Of a DNA stretch of 64,000 nucleotides, positions 31,793-44,255 are shown piece by piece. How positions within the stretch are numbered: the stretch's first letter is position 1; the number at the start of each line of letters is the position of its first letter. The translations under genes and the position numbers were made by a program. Under the pieces are notes generated by a model that worked only from the letters and a program-made list of their open reading frames with translations, made no database searches and was not told where the DNA came from. This stretch comes from Amphibalanus amphitrite (Eukaryota > Arthropoda > Thecostraca > Balanomorpha > Balanidae): contig NW_024881972.1 of the NCBI RefSeq assembly GCF_019059575.1, positions 434,001 to 498,000 on the forward strand, written 5' to 3'.

Positions 31793-34572
31793 CCTGATCA
31801 TGTTAGGCCATCAATAAATCAAACGCGGGATTTAACAAATCGCCTCCTGCATAATGGATGCGACCGGGTCGGTTTCAATTAGCGACCCTCACTGTGTGTT
31901 TTTACAGTCATACATATGTAAGTGGTGCGGAGCTGTCGGCTTGAACGGATTCCCTCACCCTTGTGCCATGCTAGAGTCACGGGAGGTGCCATCCCGCCCC
32001 CATAGCCACTGAAGTCTCGTGGGGCTGTTGAAATAGCACGTAAAACACACACACAGTGGTCCGCCCACCGGGTAGCGCGATCGTTGTTGAAGTATGGAAA
32101 TGTATGCACGTATCTGACTGCCTAAAGTAGGAGCGAGTGTGTGGGGGCGTGTTCACTAATGACCTAACGGAGGCAGAAGGGCTGGATTAATCGCACGCGG
32201 CTATTGTTTTAACAGCTGTTCAGCAGCGGTTTTAAATCAAATCCGATATGCATTTGTTCATAATCTGTTTACGGTAAATAGGTCCAATTTGAATCTCTTT
32301 GTTCTCCTAGAGAGTCGTTGAGGGTGGCCCCGTGGAAAGAATGACTGGCACCGGTGAATCAGCGGTAAAACTCTACTGGTTGGGGGCATACCACATTCAT
32401 ATTGTCTAGTTAGCGAGTCAGGAATGCCATTTGGCCGAAAATTACACGCGCGGATTCTTGTTCCGAGGGCGGCTATCATCGCTGATGGCTTAATTGGCAG
32501 GCCGTCAACAAAACAGGCCGTGTGTCGGCGCTCGGTGCCGGCCGGGCTGGGGGCTGGACCGTCTGTGTGGTCCTCCCCACAGACGCGCCGAAGAATTCTG
32601 ACAGTCTGACGGCCGTCCCATGACTGCTGAAAACTCTATGAGGTTCTACGATGAATGGCAAGACGAGGAACCAACCAGGACAACTGGATTTTGTAGACAT
32701 GACCAGCAGCTATCGAAGCCTTTTGGAAAAAGTAAATTGCACAGGCAATCTCAAGAAAACATGTTTTGAAACAATGATCAGCGGTATGTGGTTTCTTTTT
32801 CTGTGATATGAAACGGGCATTATTTTTCAAGAAAAAAACGCTCAGCTGTGCTCTTTATCGTTTTCATCATAGCAAACAACCTAACATCGTGTTTCAGGCT
32901 CTCCACTGCATCACGCTACGAAAAGCACCGGACTCTCTGTGGCATGTGTCGAGTGTGCCTCCACGTCCCGTAACAAAACCGCAAACAAACAACCATTGCG
33001 CCCAGCAAGGAGGGGGTTACCGTCCGTAAACCAACAGGGGCCCGCGAGCAGGGACATACTCCACCATGGAGAGGGTCGATATTGGGGAATGTTTTACATC
33101 GTTTCTCTCTGATGGTCTGCTCTACCCAGCAGCAGTCCCTCAGCCCTGTAACCGCTCTGTGTAACCGCCAGTGTCGATGACGAGGTTTGTTTGCTGGGCG
33201 TGTCCCTTTGATGCCCGCGTCATTAGAGATTATTGGTGCCCCGGGGCAGGCGCCACACAGCACAGGGCATGTTTACCGAGCTGATGGGTAAAGAATGCCG
33301 AACGGGTGGGGAGTGCCATGAAACCGGGCGTATCATCCCGACTAATGTTACTGGCGTGTGGTTACCGTTATTAATGATATGCCTGATGACAATAGGACTA
33401 ACTACATGGAACGCCGAACGGGAATGTGATCATGGTTTTTTCTCTAAATACCCATTGTTATGTCAGTACAAAAACGACAGTTTTGCATAGCTTTTTGAGT
33501 GATTTGTCTGATATTTTCAGATATCATGTTTGTTATCGAAAACGTTGTAATCATGCACTGTAGCACAATCAACACCCATTTTTTACAAACCAGTTGAATA
33601 TTGAAATTAACTGAAAAAAATGTGTGACAGTGTGATGTGGATATAGATCGTTAAGGCAGCATAAGACAAAGCAGCGTTATATGTAAGTAACAACAATGTT
33701 TGTGAGAGTGTTTGGATAAAAAACAAAATTATTCGGCTTACAGTCTCGCATTATACATAAATACATTTACAAACAAACATCCTTCATGCTCTCTGGTATG
33801 TGAGGCGCTGAAAGACCACCCCAAGATATCGAGAGTCAAGTGACACTAAGCCCGTGTTGAACCCTATTCACGATTCGCTGCGCACGACAACATAAAATAT
33901 CGCGACCATAAATATCCCATCTCAAATAGGTCTTTTATGGACGTTGGCATGGATTCGCCACACCATAGCCGGGCGCGATTGTTATTCAAACTAAAGCGAC
34001 GCTTCCCATTGGTCGGCTATGGCTCGTGGGGCGCCTCTGTCAAAGGCGGTGCCGGGAGGAGGCATACCGCACCCGGGAGGTCTATCCCGGGGGGGGGGGG
34101 GCGAACCGCGTGCCAGCCGACATTTATTCAGTCTGAATTTGGGGGACAATGGCTTCCGATAGTCGCCACCATCGCCGCCGCTGCGGCATCTGCTCTATTG
34201 GCACGTGCTGCTCAGGTCAACGATGTTGGGTTCAATGGTCAAAGCCACCTCTGGGGATAGAGGAAGAACAGAAAAAGGCGATGGAAGCCGTTCGTTTCGC
34301 CACTAGCCCTCATTGTGTGATCACCAAAAGCGATGGATTCGGTAGAATTCAAAACCTTTAGACATAAAGGGAATAGGTAGGAAATGGGCGAATGATATGC
34401 TTATTGCCTTTCTCGCATGCATTGACCGTCTATACTGAATGAAAAAAGGAAAAATAGAATCATCATGCATCTGAATAGCTTGATCTTGCGGGTACATTTT
34501 GCAGTCGTTTATTTGATAAATCAATTAAATTTATATTTGGTTAAAAATGACATCCACCTCACAAAACTATGC
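31793..34572. other. Non-coding stretch with possible regulatory clusters
   Basis: No gene recognised. The segment 32140-32240 packs ACTAATGACC, GGATTAATC and the E-box palindrome AACAGCTGTT (32211-32220) into unique sequence, resembling a developmental enhancer. GC-rich patches occur at 32500-32600 and 33940-34120. These are suggestions from composition only. Confidence 0.4.
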
Positions 34573-34580
34573 ATTGCAGC

Positions 34581-34881
34581 CAGGGCTGCGGAGTCGATGG
34601 ATTTTCGGCGACTCCGACTCCGACTCCGACTCCGGCTTTCAAAAACCAGCTCCGACTCCGACTCCGACTCCGGGCAGAATTGTCGACTCCGACCGACTCC
34701 AACTCCCGACTCCGACTCCGCAGACCTATCAGGGCTGCGGAGTCGACAGATTTTCGGTGACTCCGACTCCGACTCCGGCTCGGGTTTCTAAAATCGACTC
34801 CGACTTCGACTCCGACTCCGGTCACAACTGTCGACTCCGACCGACTCCGACTCCGACTCTGACTCCGACTCCGCAGCCCTG
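34581..34881. mobile_element. hAT MITE built of GACTCC hexanucleotides, tandem double
   Basis: The ends are CAGGGCTGCGGAGTC and its inverse, flanked by an imperfect 8-bp duplication (ATTGCAGC at 34573-34580, ATTGCAAC at 34882-34889). The interior is almost entirely GACTCC repeats. A second CAGGGCTGCGGAGTCG start at 34730 shows that it consists of two ~150-bp modules in tandem, the first with a degraded end. Hexanucleotide-rich hAT MITEs of this kind are widespread in animals. Confidence 0.8.
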
Positions 34882-34889
34882 ATTGCAAC

Positions 34890-36077
34890 TTATGGTGGAT
34901 GCTGGTTACGGACAATAATAGTATGACATATCACAAATCAACTTCATATATAACAACGCCCCAATTAACCGTTTGTCATTCCAATGAAACAAGAGGGAAC
35001 AAGGCGAAACGTGACGCCTGTGTACGCCTGTGTACAATGGCTGTCTTTACCATGACGTGCAGTTCATATAAAGCTGTCAAATATTTCCTGAGTCAGGAGC
35101 ATGTGAGGAAAACGTTCCCAGTCATGTATTGACCACACGAAAAACTGTGCCGGATTACAACTCCCGGCGCCAATGGCGCGTTATTCCAACATGGCGCAAA
35201 GCAACTCTTACCTGTGAGACATTCACCGGGAAACAATGCCGAGACCCTGACTGTTCAGACTGACACCACGTGTGGTGCTAAGAAAGCTCCAGAGCATAGC
35301 TTTGCAGCGACACCTCGATCTATTGTAAGGTCACCGTTTTGAAATGTTTACGTGCAATGTGCATGACGATGCAATGTGCAGCACCAACAATATAGGCGCC
35401 GATATATGCACAACTTGTGCTACTATACATTTTGAATCAGCTTTGTAGCCTGCTGTTTGCTCTAACGCCCTTCGAAAGGCATATGAAAGCTATTCTCTAA
35501 AGTTTCTGCTTTACGTTATAAAGCAGAAACTTTAGAGAATGGCCTTGCATCAGCCGCACCTGAAATAGAATATATCCTGGCAATTACAAAGGCGTTATGC
35601 CATTGGCTTGCACAAGCCAGACATTTGCGTGATGGAATGCATCACGGGCCGACAGCTGAAGTTGTTAGCTAAATTATATAGCCAAACAAAATATGCTCAT
35701 TTCTAAGGGATAAGAAACGAATGCGATTGTAACTGCATGAATGTGGTACTCCGACAGCGACCTTGGGGTGGTAGTACCTAGTATTTGCCCGAGCGTGTTT
35801 GTCTGCATGCATGCATCCATTCCAAGGAGGCATACATGATCTTTATTGTCTTGTCCTCTTCCAAAGCACTGATTATATGCAGGTGCGTTCCTAGGCGAGA
35901 CACACATAACTGATTTCTTTCAGTAGCAGAGCGATAGTTTTTTTCGCTTTCACTGATCTTTAGTCAAATTTACAAAGAACAATAAAAATATATCACACCA
36001 TGGTTATGATAAATCCTGGAAAAAAAACTTCAACGTCAGCTCAAAGTTTTATTTCGATAAATATATATAGAATACTT
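34890..36077. other. Non-coding stretch
   Basis: No gene recognised. It contains the short perfect hairpin described separately at 35492-35540 and otherwise unremarkable AT-moderate sequence. Confidence 0.5.
35492..35540. repeat. Perfect hairpin, 22-bp stem, 5-nt loop
   Basis: The arm ATTCTCTAAAGTTTCTGCTT (35492-35511) is exactly complementary to 35521-35540, and two more pairs close toward a 5-nt loop. The stem is shorter than a typical miRNA precursor. It may be a remnant foldback or a hairpin-forming replication error. Confidence 0.7.
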
Positions 36078-36081
36078 TTAA

Positions 36082-38283
36082 CCCGCGCACCGACGGGGGT
36101 CTGCGCCAACTTAGTACCGACGGGGGGGGGGGGGGGGGGTGGGGGGGGGGCGGATGACCGCCCCCCCCTGAGATCTCGAGAACGAAGCAAGATAGCGACA
36201 AGCGGTAAACGGCATCGGATACGCACGGACAAGGTCTACAATTTTTACAAAGGTCATTTTCAGGTCAGGTCAAAGATGACGTCACAGGGGTCGAAAAAGT
36301 CAAAATGGCGGCGCTAGATATGGAGAGGGTTTTTCTCGAATAACTTTCGAAGTAGTCAAGATAGGAACAAACTAAGGGCATCATCGTGATCCTCTCGTCA
36401 ATCCACATCGAATGATATGTATGTTGACCTCGAAAGGTCAAGGTCAAAGGTTGACCTCAGGTCACGTGACCTCGAGGTCATCATGTATATCATTCGATGC
36501 GTCTTGACGAGCTGAACACAATGAGACCATCCGCGCGGCTGTATCTTGTTCCTGTAAGGAGTTATTGGCAAAAAACCTTTGGTGACCTTTGATGACGTCA
36601 CATGACCTTACAGCTGCCCAACAGCAAAACAGACCTCAAGGTAGTGAAGGTTGATCGTATGTGAAGTCATGTATGGTATATGGGGCCATTCCGACCCGTT
36701 TTAGTGGTAAAAACAGGGAGTTGATTTTTCCCCCATTGACTTATAATGGGGAGGTCGCGAAATTGACCTGACCTTAGGTCACCGACATCAAAATTCCGAG
36801 ATAAACAAATTGTAGCTACTAATGACCTAATAACATCCTGCAACTTTCAAAGGCCTCCGACATCTACTGTAGCTCTGGCACGGTGACAAAGTTGCAAAAA
36901 AGTGACTTGAGGTTGGGTCATTCAAAGTAACCTGGTGACCTGACCTTAACCTTCGCCCCAGTGGGGGGGGGCATATGTTACCACCCTGTCGCGTTTTTCG
37001 CGTGTAAATAAAAAAGCGCGGCGCGTAGCGCCGCGCCGCTTGGGGTAGCTTTTTGTACAACAATTTTGGACAATGTGTGAAATTTTTGACCCCAGGTCAT
37101 GTCAGGTCAGGTCACCAGGTCAAGTTAACTGACCAAGCCTAAAAAAGTTTGCAATCATGTCCAGCCTGCAGTGTTTGTCAGAAAGGTTTCAAACTTGGTG
37201 GATTGCATGCTGTTATGGGCGCCTACAATTTGTATATCTCGGATTTTTTTTATATCCGTGACCTAAGGTCAGGTCAGTGGCTTGACCTTACCATTATAAG
37301 GCAATGGAGAAAAATGAAAATGCCTCTAGATCCGTGTGTACGCATAGGAACAGTCCAAATATTTCAGAATCACAATGATTTAGTCCACTCGTGATGACCA
37401 AGGTGTCATTTTTGCTGATAGCCTCTACACAGGTCATCCGAGGTCACTTGAGGCTACAAACAGTTTTTTGCCAATAACTCGCGATTGGAAAGAGATAGAA
37501 CGCTGGGGATGGTCTCATTGTGTTTGTCTTGTTGAGACGCATCGACTGATATGCAACATGACCTTTTCCGGTCAGGTCATGACCTTGACCTGAGGTCAAA
37601 TTTTCAAGTTGACCTTTCAAGGTCAAATTATAGTTCATTCGACGCGTCTCGGCAAGGGGAACACGATTCTGGCAATAGAAATGCCGTGGCTTTTTGTAGT
37701 CAAAAGTTATTGTCGAAAAACACTTTTCGTAAAAACAGCTATTTTTGGAGTTTTTGCCCTCTGGAGGCTAAACCGTTGACCTGAGGTCAATATTGATAAT
37801 GACCTTTTCAAAAGAAGAGCTCAAAAGCTATCGTTTGCTGTTCCATGCGTTTTTCTAGCTAGCATAGTTCCTGAGATAGCGGCATGTTTTCTGAAAAATA
37901 TAATGACAATTGGCAAATTTTGACCTTTGATGACCTCTGGTGACCCCAATATTGCTCTAAGGTGAAAAATGACTGAAATACTTTCAAACGTACGCATTAA
38001 GAGCTATCGACTGCTTTTTACCGCGTCTTTCTATCCCTCTTAGTTTTTGAGTTAGAGGTGGGTGGTAACATATGCCCCCCCCCCCCACTAGGGCGAAGTT
38101 GGCTGAGACCGCCACTGGGGCGCGGGTTAAAAGTTAGGAGGTTCAAACTTGCACACCATGTGTAAAATTGATAAGAGAATAGTCATACCAAATTTCGCGG
38201 CGCTACGCGCCGCGGTTTTCCCGCTATCCGCGAAAAACCTCAGGGGGGGGGGCGGATATCCGCCCCCCCCGTCGGTGCGCGGG
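36082..38283 (+). mobile_element. piggyBac-like non-autonomous element, family E, interrupted by F
   Basis: Flanked by TTAA (36078-36081 and 38284-38287) with perfect 18-bp terminal repeats CCCGCGCACCGACGGGGG. The left end has the long spacer: ACCGACGGGGG is repeated after about 27 bp, then comes a G-tract of about 19 nt. The subterminal motif AGCGACAAGCGGTAAACGGC is at 36195-36214. Removing F and one TTAA leaves about 1.02 kb. The core CCATTGACTTATAATGG is at about 36752-36768. Many AGGTCA/TGACCT words. It shares its right TTAA with element D copy 2. Confidence 0.85.
36950..38126 (-). mobile_element. piggyBac-like non-autonomous element, family F, nested in E
   Basis: TTAA at 36946-36949 and 38127-38130. 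The ends are CCTTCGCCCCAGTGG (left) and, inverted, CCCGCGCCCCAGTGG (right). The right end has the long spacer, with a second CGCCCTAGTGG copy before the C-tract. 1177 bp, no coding capacity. It contains the CCATTATAAGGCAATGG core variant (about 37288-37304) and the AGGTCATGACCT-type inverted repeat near 37574. Being inside E, it is the younger of the two. Confidence 0.82.
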
Positions 38284-38287
38284 TTAA

Positions 38288-39466
38288 CCCGCGCCGGGCC
38301 GGTGCTCTGAGATTCCGCGCCGGGCCGCGGGGGGGTGTTTGAACACCCCCCCCCCTTCTAACTCGGCTCCTGGGCCACGTAGCGACACGCGGTAAGCGGC
38401 AATCGAAAGAACGTCAAAAATAAGGACGAAAACACTTCGGTCATTTTTTGGGTCAGGTCAAAGGTCAGGTCACCAGAGGTCACCAAAGGTAAAATGTTGA
38501 CTATTTCAACATTTTGGAAACTGCCAACGGCTATCTCGGGAACCGATAGAGCTACAGCGCCGCAGAAAAGCGCATTCGATAGCCCTTTTACAGACCTTTC
38601 TGAGTAATGTTCTCAGATTTGACCTCAGGTCAACGGTTTAGCCTCCAGAGGGCAAAAACTCCAAAAATAGCCGTTTTTACGAAAAACGTTTTTTTTTTAC
38701 AATAACTTTTGACTCAAAAAGTTATGACATTACTTTTGCCAGCATCGTGTTCCTCTCGTCGAGACGCGTCGAATGAACTATAATTTGACCTTGAACGGTC
38801 AACTTGAAAATTTGACCTCAGGTCAAGGTCATGACCTGACCGGAAAAGGTCATGTTGCATATCAGTCGATCCGCAACGTCGAGGCGAACACATCTAAGGC
38901 GTTTTCAGCGCTCCAGCACGCCTCTATCAGAAGTTATCATCGAAAAACTGTTAGATTCTGTTCGTGACCTGAGATGACCTCGGGGACATAACGAGGGGTC
39001 ACAGTTGCCATTTTCTGGTTCAGTGTATCTATTTTACCTACACCTCGATGTTTGAGAGTGTCTAGAATAGCGTTCGTGCAAAACAGACGCTTTTCAATTT
39101 TCTCCCATTGACTTATAATGGAGAGGCCGCAAAATTGACCTGACCTTAGGTCACCGATATCGAAATTCCGAGATATGCATTTTATAGATAGTGTTGCTCT
39201 AATCAATCGCTGAAAGTTTCAAGGCAATCGTTCAGTCGGTGTAGCTATGACAAGCATTCTTATTTTTTCTGAGGTGAGCTCACTTGGCGTGACCTGGTGA
39301 CCTGACCTAAGGTGACCTGGGTCTGAAATTTTCACAACATGTGCGGAAAAGATGCACAAACAGGTGTTCCAAAAACGGCGGCGCTCCGCGCTGCCGTTTT
39401 TGAGATATCCGCGAAAAACCGCAAGGGGGGGTGTTCAAACACCCCCCCCCCCCGGCCCGGCGCGGG
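38288..39466 (+). mobile_element. piggyBac-like non-autonomous element, family D copy 2
   Basis: 1179 bp, CCCGCGCCGGGCC...GGCCCGGCGCGGG, TTAA at 38284-38287 and 39467-39470. The left end is the long-spacer end (CGCGCCGGGCCG occurs twice). Hairpins with G-tract, TGTTTGAACA and C-tract lie at both ends. It has the subterminal motif CACGTAGCGACACGCGGTAA (38375-38394), the core CCATTGACTTATAATGG (39105-39121), TCAAGGTCA (38823-38831) and the IR0 site AGGTCATGACCT (38826-38837). It is intact compared with the decayed copy at 11752. Confidence 0.88.
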
Positions 39467-39470
39467 TTAA

Positions 39471-40065
39471 ATTTTGTTTTGCAGGGCCACAATGCGTGCA
39501 ATTGTGGTTTTAAACTCAGCACAAGGCCATATATAGTACTCAGCATTACAATCGATGCTACTGTTCCAGTGTTTTTCTTCTTGTTCAGCGTGTGTACGTT
39601 CTTTACAGTGTGCTGCATCACCTCTGCAGAGAAACCTCCCCGCGCGCGTAGTCGTGTCTCGCCGCGTATCTTCTACATTCGTTATTGGGGAGCGACGTCC
39701 GTGGCCTATCACCCACCAGACCACAACCATCCTGCTTCTGCCTGTTCCGCAGCCCACCGTTTCTTCTCCAATATTCCTTCTTTTCTTAGATTGTATGCTG
39801 TGTGGTCGCCTGCTCCGCTTTTGCCCCTTATACACAAACGTTTCGTTGGTGCACTGAGCTGTGAGAGCCGGGTATAATATACACGAGGATTTTATAGTAA
39901 GGACTGGGCAGTGACTGCCGCTGCCATCGATGACTGGGTAGTGGGTGGAGGTAATGGCCCCCTGCTGGAAGAGTGTGTTGGATGACACTCACAGCACAGC
40001 TCAGCTGACGCATAGGGTGACTGTGTTCCACATTGTGCTATGAAGTATGAAGTCCCGCACATATG
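39471..40065. other. Non-coding stretch
   Basis: No gene recognised; frames on both strands lack domains. Confidence 0.5.
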
Positions 40066-40067
40066 TA

Positions 40068-40865
40068 CAGGGTGATTTTTTTAACTGTTAAAAAGTAAAC
40101 GTCAATGGTGGTCCCTAAATCGAAAAATCTTGTGCAAAAAAGCAATGCACGTGGTAGATGAATCTGGGACATTTTGTATGGTGTCATGATTTGTCCCTTT
40201 TAACCGAAGGGCTCGGCCCCAATGGGGCCTGAAAATGTCCCACCAATCGAGCACGCATGGTCCACCGCCGTTCAGTAAGGAACGACACAAAACGATGATT
40301 TTGAAGCATTGAGGAAGTTCGAAGCATACGATCATTAAGGAGATACCTCAGAAAGACGTTAAATAATGCACGAACAAGCTTGTAGTCATAAATAAGCTTC
40401 AAACGGTCCATCTGGCGTATGTGCAGCCTCTGAAGAATCAGTCTTCAGGGAGAAACAAAAACAGCGAATCAGACACCACCAGGGCCGCCAGTAGCAAAAT
40501 CCTCGACCTACCCTTTCTAGACTTCTAGTTTTTGGACCCAGGTATGGCAGATATAACAAGAAAACATTGGAAATATCTGGCAGAGCTGAAAATGGGTGAT
40601 AGGAGCCTTTTCAGTCCGCCTAATGAGTCTGGGAGTCCATGGTGCTGTTCAACACGTGCCCAGGCGGGCTGATTCGTGTCGGTGAGAGAGGGGGTAACTT
40701 CAAGCACAATAAAAATACACGATGGACGTTCCTTCACATTGTGTCTGCATGAAATCAAAATGTCCCAGAATGCTCGTCATGCTGGTATATAATTTTACAA
40801 TATATATTAGCATTTTAACCCCACTAAACCTCATTACTTTTTAACAAGTAAAAAAAATCACCCTG
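40068..40865. mobile_element. Tc1/mariner-like non-autonomous or decayed element
   Basis: The ends are CAGGGTGATTTTTTTAAC and its near-inverse at 40846-40865, with a further TTAAAAAGTAA / TTACTTTTTAA inverted pair inside. TA flanks both sides (40066-40067 and 40866-40867). At 798 bp it is shorter than an autonomous mariner, and I see no D,D34D-type transposase motif in any frame. Confidence 0.72.
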
Positions 40866-40867
40866 TA

Positions 40868-41840
40868 CATTCACACGGCCGACGAAAAATGGCAGGTATA
40901 TGTAGTGGGTGTGATTGGAACCGTCACTAATGTGAAATTCGTATGTCTAGTCGGGAATTGTTCTACGCATGACTACGTGATCGATGTGACGTAGGCTTCT
41001 TGATACGTGAGTACAGTCACGAAAAATATCCCCCCTATCTGTGTAATGGTTCGTCGTGTCTTAGTCCATGTTCCCCATCAGTTTTCCCATGTGTTTTTTC
41101 ACGCTTTTTAGCTTTTGCTGTCATGATGAGACAAGAAATGTTTTACACGGTGATCAAAGTGCATGAGTTTTACTGGAATAGATTTACTGACACTTGTGTG
41201 TTTTAATATGTAAGAAAATTTTTAAATACTGCAGAGTACTAACGATACCTGCTTCGCAAACTCAATGCACCACTGTGTTTGCATACTCCAATATTGGTTG
41301 GAGTAATATTTATCAGCTCGTTGATTGCAGAACACTGAAAAAATAATGTCGGTATGGTTTCGATTCAACATCAAGCCACGAATCCACTTTGGGAGCTTCC
41401 TTCCAGCGGCTTACCTACAACTGAAGTGCTTCACACCTCATCCCAGTACAATACCCCTCATTAATTTTGCTCGGTTCTGCATAATTCCAACCTGAACATC
41501 CCCTATACCCACAAACTCGCTTCAGCGTGTGTAACACCCTCAGACACTTACACAGCCCGAGCGGACGGACTAACCGGCTTAGCGGCTGCTGAGCGGGAAA
41601 CACGAGCGTTAGCGGCTCGCTGGGACAGAGCGCGATCGAGGGGACTGGCCCGGGTCTTGTTACGGGTCTTGTTCTAGGGGAGCTGTTGGTGCGGAGACCG
41701 GCCCGCTCAGCAGATGACGGGACGAAGGAGAGACGATGGAACTAGCACGCGAGCGTCGTGCACTCAGAAATGAGCGTGCTTCCATGGCCTTAAGTGTTGT
41801 ATCGATTTTTTTGGGGGGAAGAGGTGTTAGATATCGCTCA
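40868..41840. other. Non-coding stretch
   Basis: No gene or bounded repeat recognised. Confidence 0.5.
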
Positions 41841-41844
41841 TTAA

Positions 41845-42744
41845 CCCTCGCCGGCACAGGGGGGGGGGGTTGATGCAACCCCCCCTAAGGTTTTTCGCGA
41901 ATAACTCGCGTAAAAAGCGGCCGATCGCGACGAAACTTTCAGTACCCTCGCATTGATCAATTTTACACCTACCCTGAAAATTTCATGACCCTGACCCCAA
42001 TGACCTTTGACCTGTGACCTCTTTTCTGTGACCATGTTTGGCCGAAATCGCGGTTCGGCGCATGTCGGCTCGCATCAGCCGCGCGTTTGCAAGCTTTTCG
42101 TGGTTTCAAACGTTCAAACATGTGATTTGATGTTGCTCCCATGCATTAGGGTGGGTGTCAAGGTCACCTGAAGGTCAGGTCAGGTCACTGACCTTTGGTG
42201 ACCTCGGGTGACCTCGGTTCACTTTTTCGAGTTTTACATGTTTCTAGGCTAGTTTTTGGAGCTGAATTCGAATTTAGCAACCATTTGAACATTTACGAAG
42301 TAGTTTTGGTGCCTTCGTAACATGTTACGAAGCTGTCCGAGGCGGTTGACACGTATTACGAATACCCGTCACAACCCCTACCGGTTGACCTGACCTGACC
42401 TGACCTGACCTGGTCTAAATGCTTATAGACATCATCTCTGATCAAAACTAACACGATATTCGTGATCAGCACCCCGGAAAACCACATAGAAGCCACACTT
42501 TACGACTTTCTAACAGGTCCCGATTTTCCCGGTTTTCGGGTCATTGACCTGACCTGGAAGGTCACCCGATGACCTAGGACCTTAAAATTGGGTATCATCG
42601 GCTTCCTCTCGTGACGGGCAACACGCTCGTTTTTTTTTCGCGAAGCTCTAGCTCGATCAGGGGCCAAACGCGAGGGGGGTCGTACCACCACCCCCCCCCC
42701 CTTTGTGCCGTCGAAGGACTCAAAATGGCCTGTGCCGGCGAGGG
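41845..42744 (-). mobile_element. piggyBac-like non-autonomous element, family G
   Basis: 900 bp with perfect 16-bp ends CCCTCGCCGGCACAGG, flanked by TTAA (41841-41844 and 42745-42748). The right end has the long spacer. It contains AGGTCA-C-TGACCT (42182-42194) and five tandem TGACC units (42386-42411). The right interior resembles family A (CACGCTCGTTTTTTT... near 42611), so A and G form one subgroup. Non-coding. Confidence 0.87.
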
Positions 42745-42748
42745 TTAA

Positions 42749-43208
42749 TAGCTGAAATTTCTGCTTTGTAAATATCACTTCTAGCTCCTCATTTCAAATA
42801 TTCATTTATGCTTCCGTTTGTTCTCCTTTCTTACCGAGTCTAGAATCCACATGTTATCCATCAATGCACTTACCTCGTCAATATTGCCTGAGCTCCCGAC
42901 TCTCCGAGCTGCATTTTGACCTTATGTTTACGCCACAGTATGTCTACACTCTACAGCATAGTTTTCTGCAGTTTAATTAACTTCTCAAGATTTTAGTCTG
43001 CTGAAATGTCTTGCGATGAAACAAGGCGTTTGTGACTGACAACACTTAAACAAGTGTCATAATTTAATGATTCATTAGAAAGTTCTTATGTACCGTGGAA
43101 TAGGAAGCATTAAACATTTAATTAATTTTACGAAGTAAAAAAGGAAGATCAGGAAAACGGGGTTTGTCGCTCAGAAAAATATTTTGGTTGATACCAGACT
43201 GGACTGAT
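42749..43208. other. Non-coding AT-rich stretch
   Basis: No gene recognised. It leads into a GATA/GA-rich transition (43209-43260) and the AG microsatellite. Confidence 0.5.
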
Positions 43209-43261
43209 AGATATTTAGCTAGAGATAGAGATAGATATATAGAGAAAGAAAAGTAGAGTAC

Positions 43262-43613
<352 letters not shown>

Positions 43614-44019
43614 GGGGAGATGCAAAGAGCCACAAGATCGGCAGGCAGACAACTGAACAAGGCTGATTGAGAGATAAAGAACTGACATTAGTTGCCGAAT
43701 AGGTTTTGGGATCGATCGAACACATTTCTAAGCTGACACGGACTAAATTGGCTTTGAACAATCTCCTGTTTTCTTCATAATAAGTGAGTGTGATTAATAA
43801 GATGATATCCGAATAATTATAAAATGAAAATCGTTGGTCATATCAATTATGGTTTGCCTTAGTGTAATGCTAGTTGTGCTACACTGAACATGCCCATGAG
43901 GAACATGTAAGGGGTGGGAGGGTACAAACACTAGCGTCTTTTAATTCAGATATCGCGTTATCATGAAGCGTTCCAAATCGAGTGATTATTGAGCGCGATG
44001 GCATATCTGACGAAGAGCG

Positions 44020-44067
<48 letters not shown>

Positions 44068-44255
44068 GGCGGATGGACGGACAGACAGACAGACAGACAG
44101 ACGGACGGACGGACAGAAGGACGGATGGACAGACGGATGGACGAACAGACGACGGTCGGAAGGACAGAAGGACGGACGGACTAACGGATGGACGGACGGA
44201 CAGACGGTCGGAAGGACGGCCGGTCGGACGGACGGACGGACGGGTAGATGGATAG
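44020..44255 (+). repeat. (GACA)n / (GACG)n minisatellite
   Basis: Twelve or so perfect GACA units (44020-44068) followed by drifting GGAC, GACG, GATG and GAAG tetranucleotides to about 44255. Confidence 0.9.

Noticed and set aside
34465-34915. Frames rich in DSDSDS or PTPTPT near 34.5-34.9 kb
   Set aside because: Translation of the GACTCC hexanucleotide MITE.
40102-40411. Minus-strand frames inside the mariner-like element as a transposase
   Set aside because: Short, broken by stops and without D,D34D-type or helix-turn-helix motifs.
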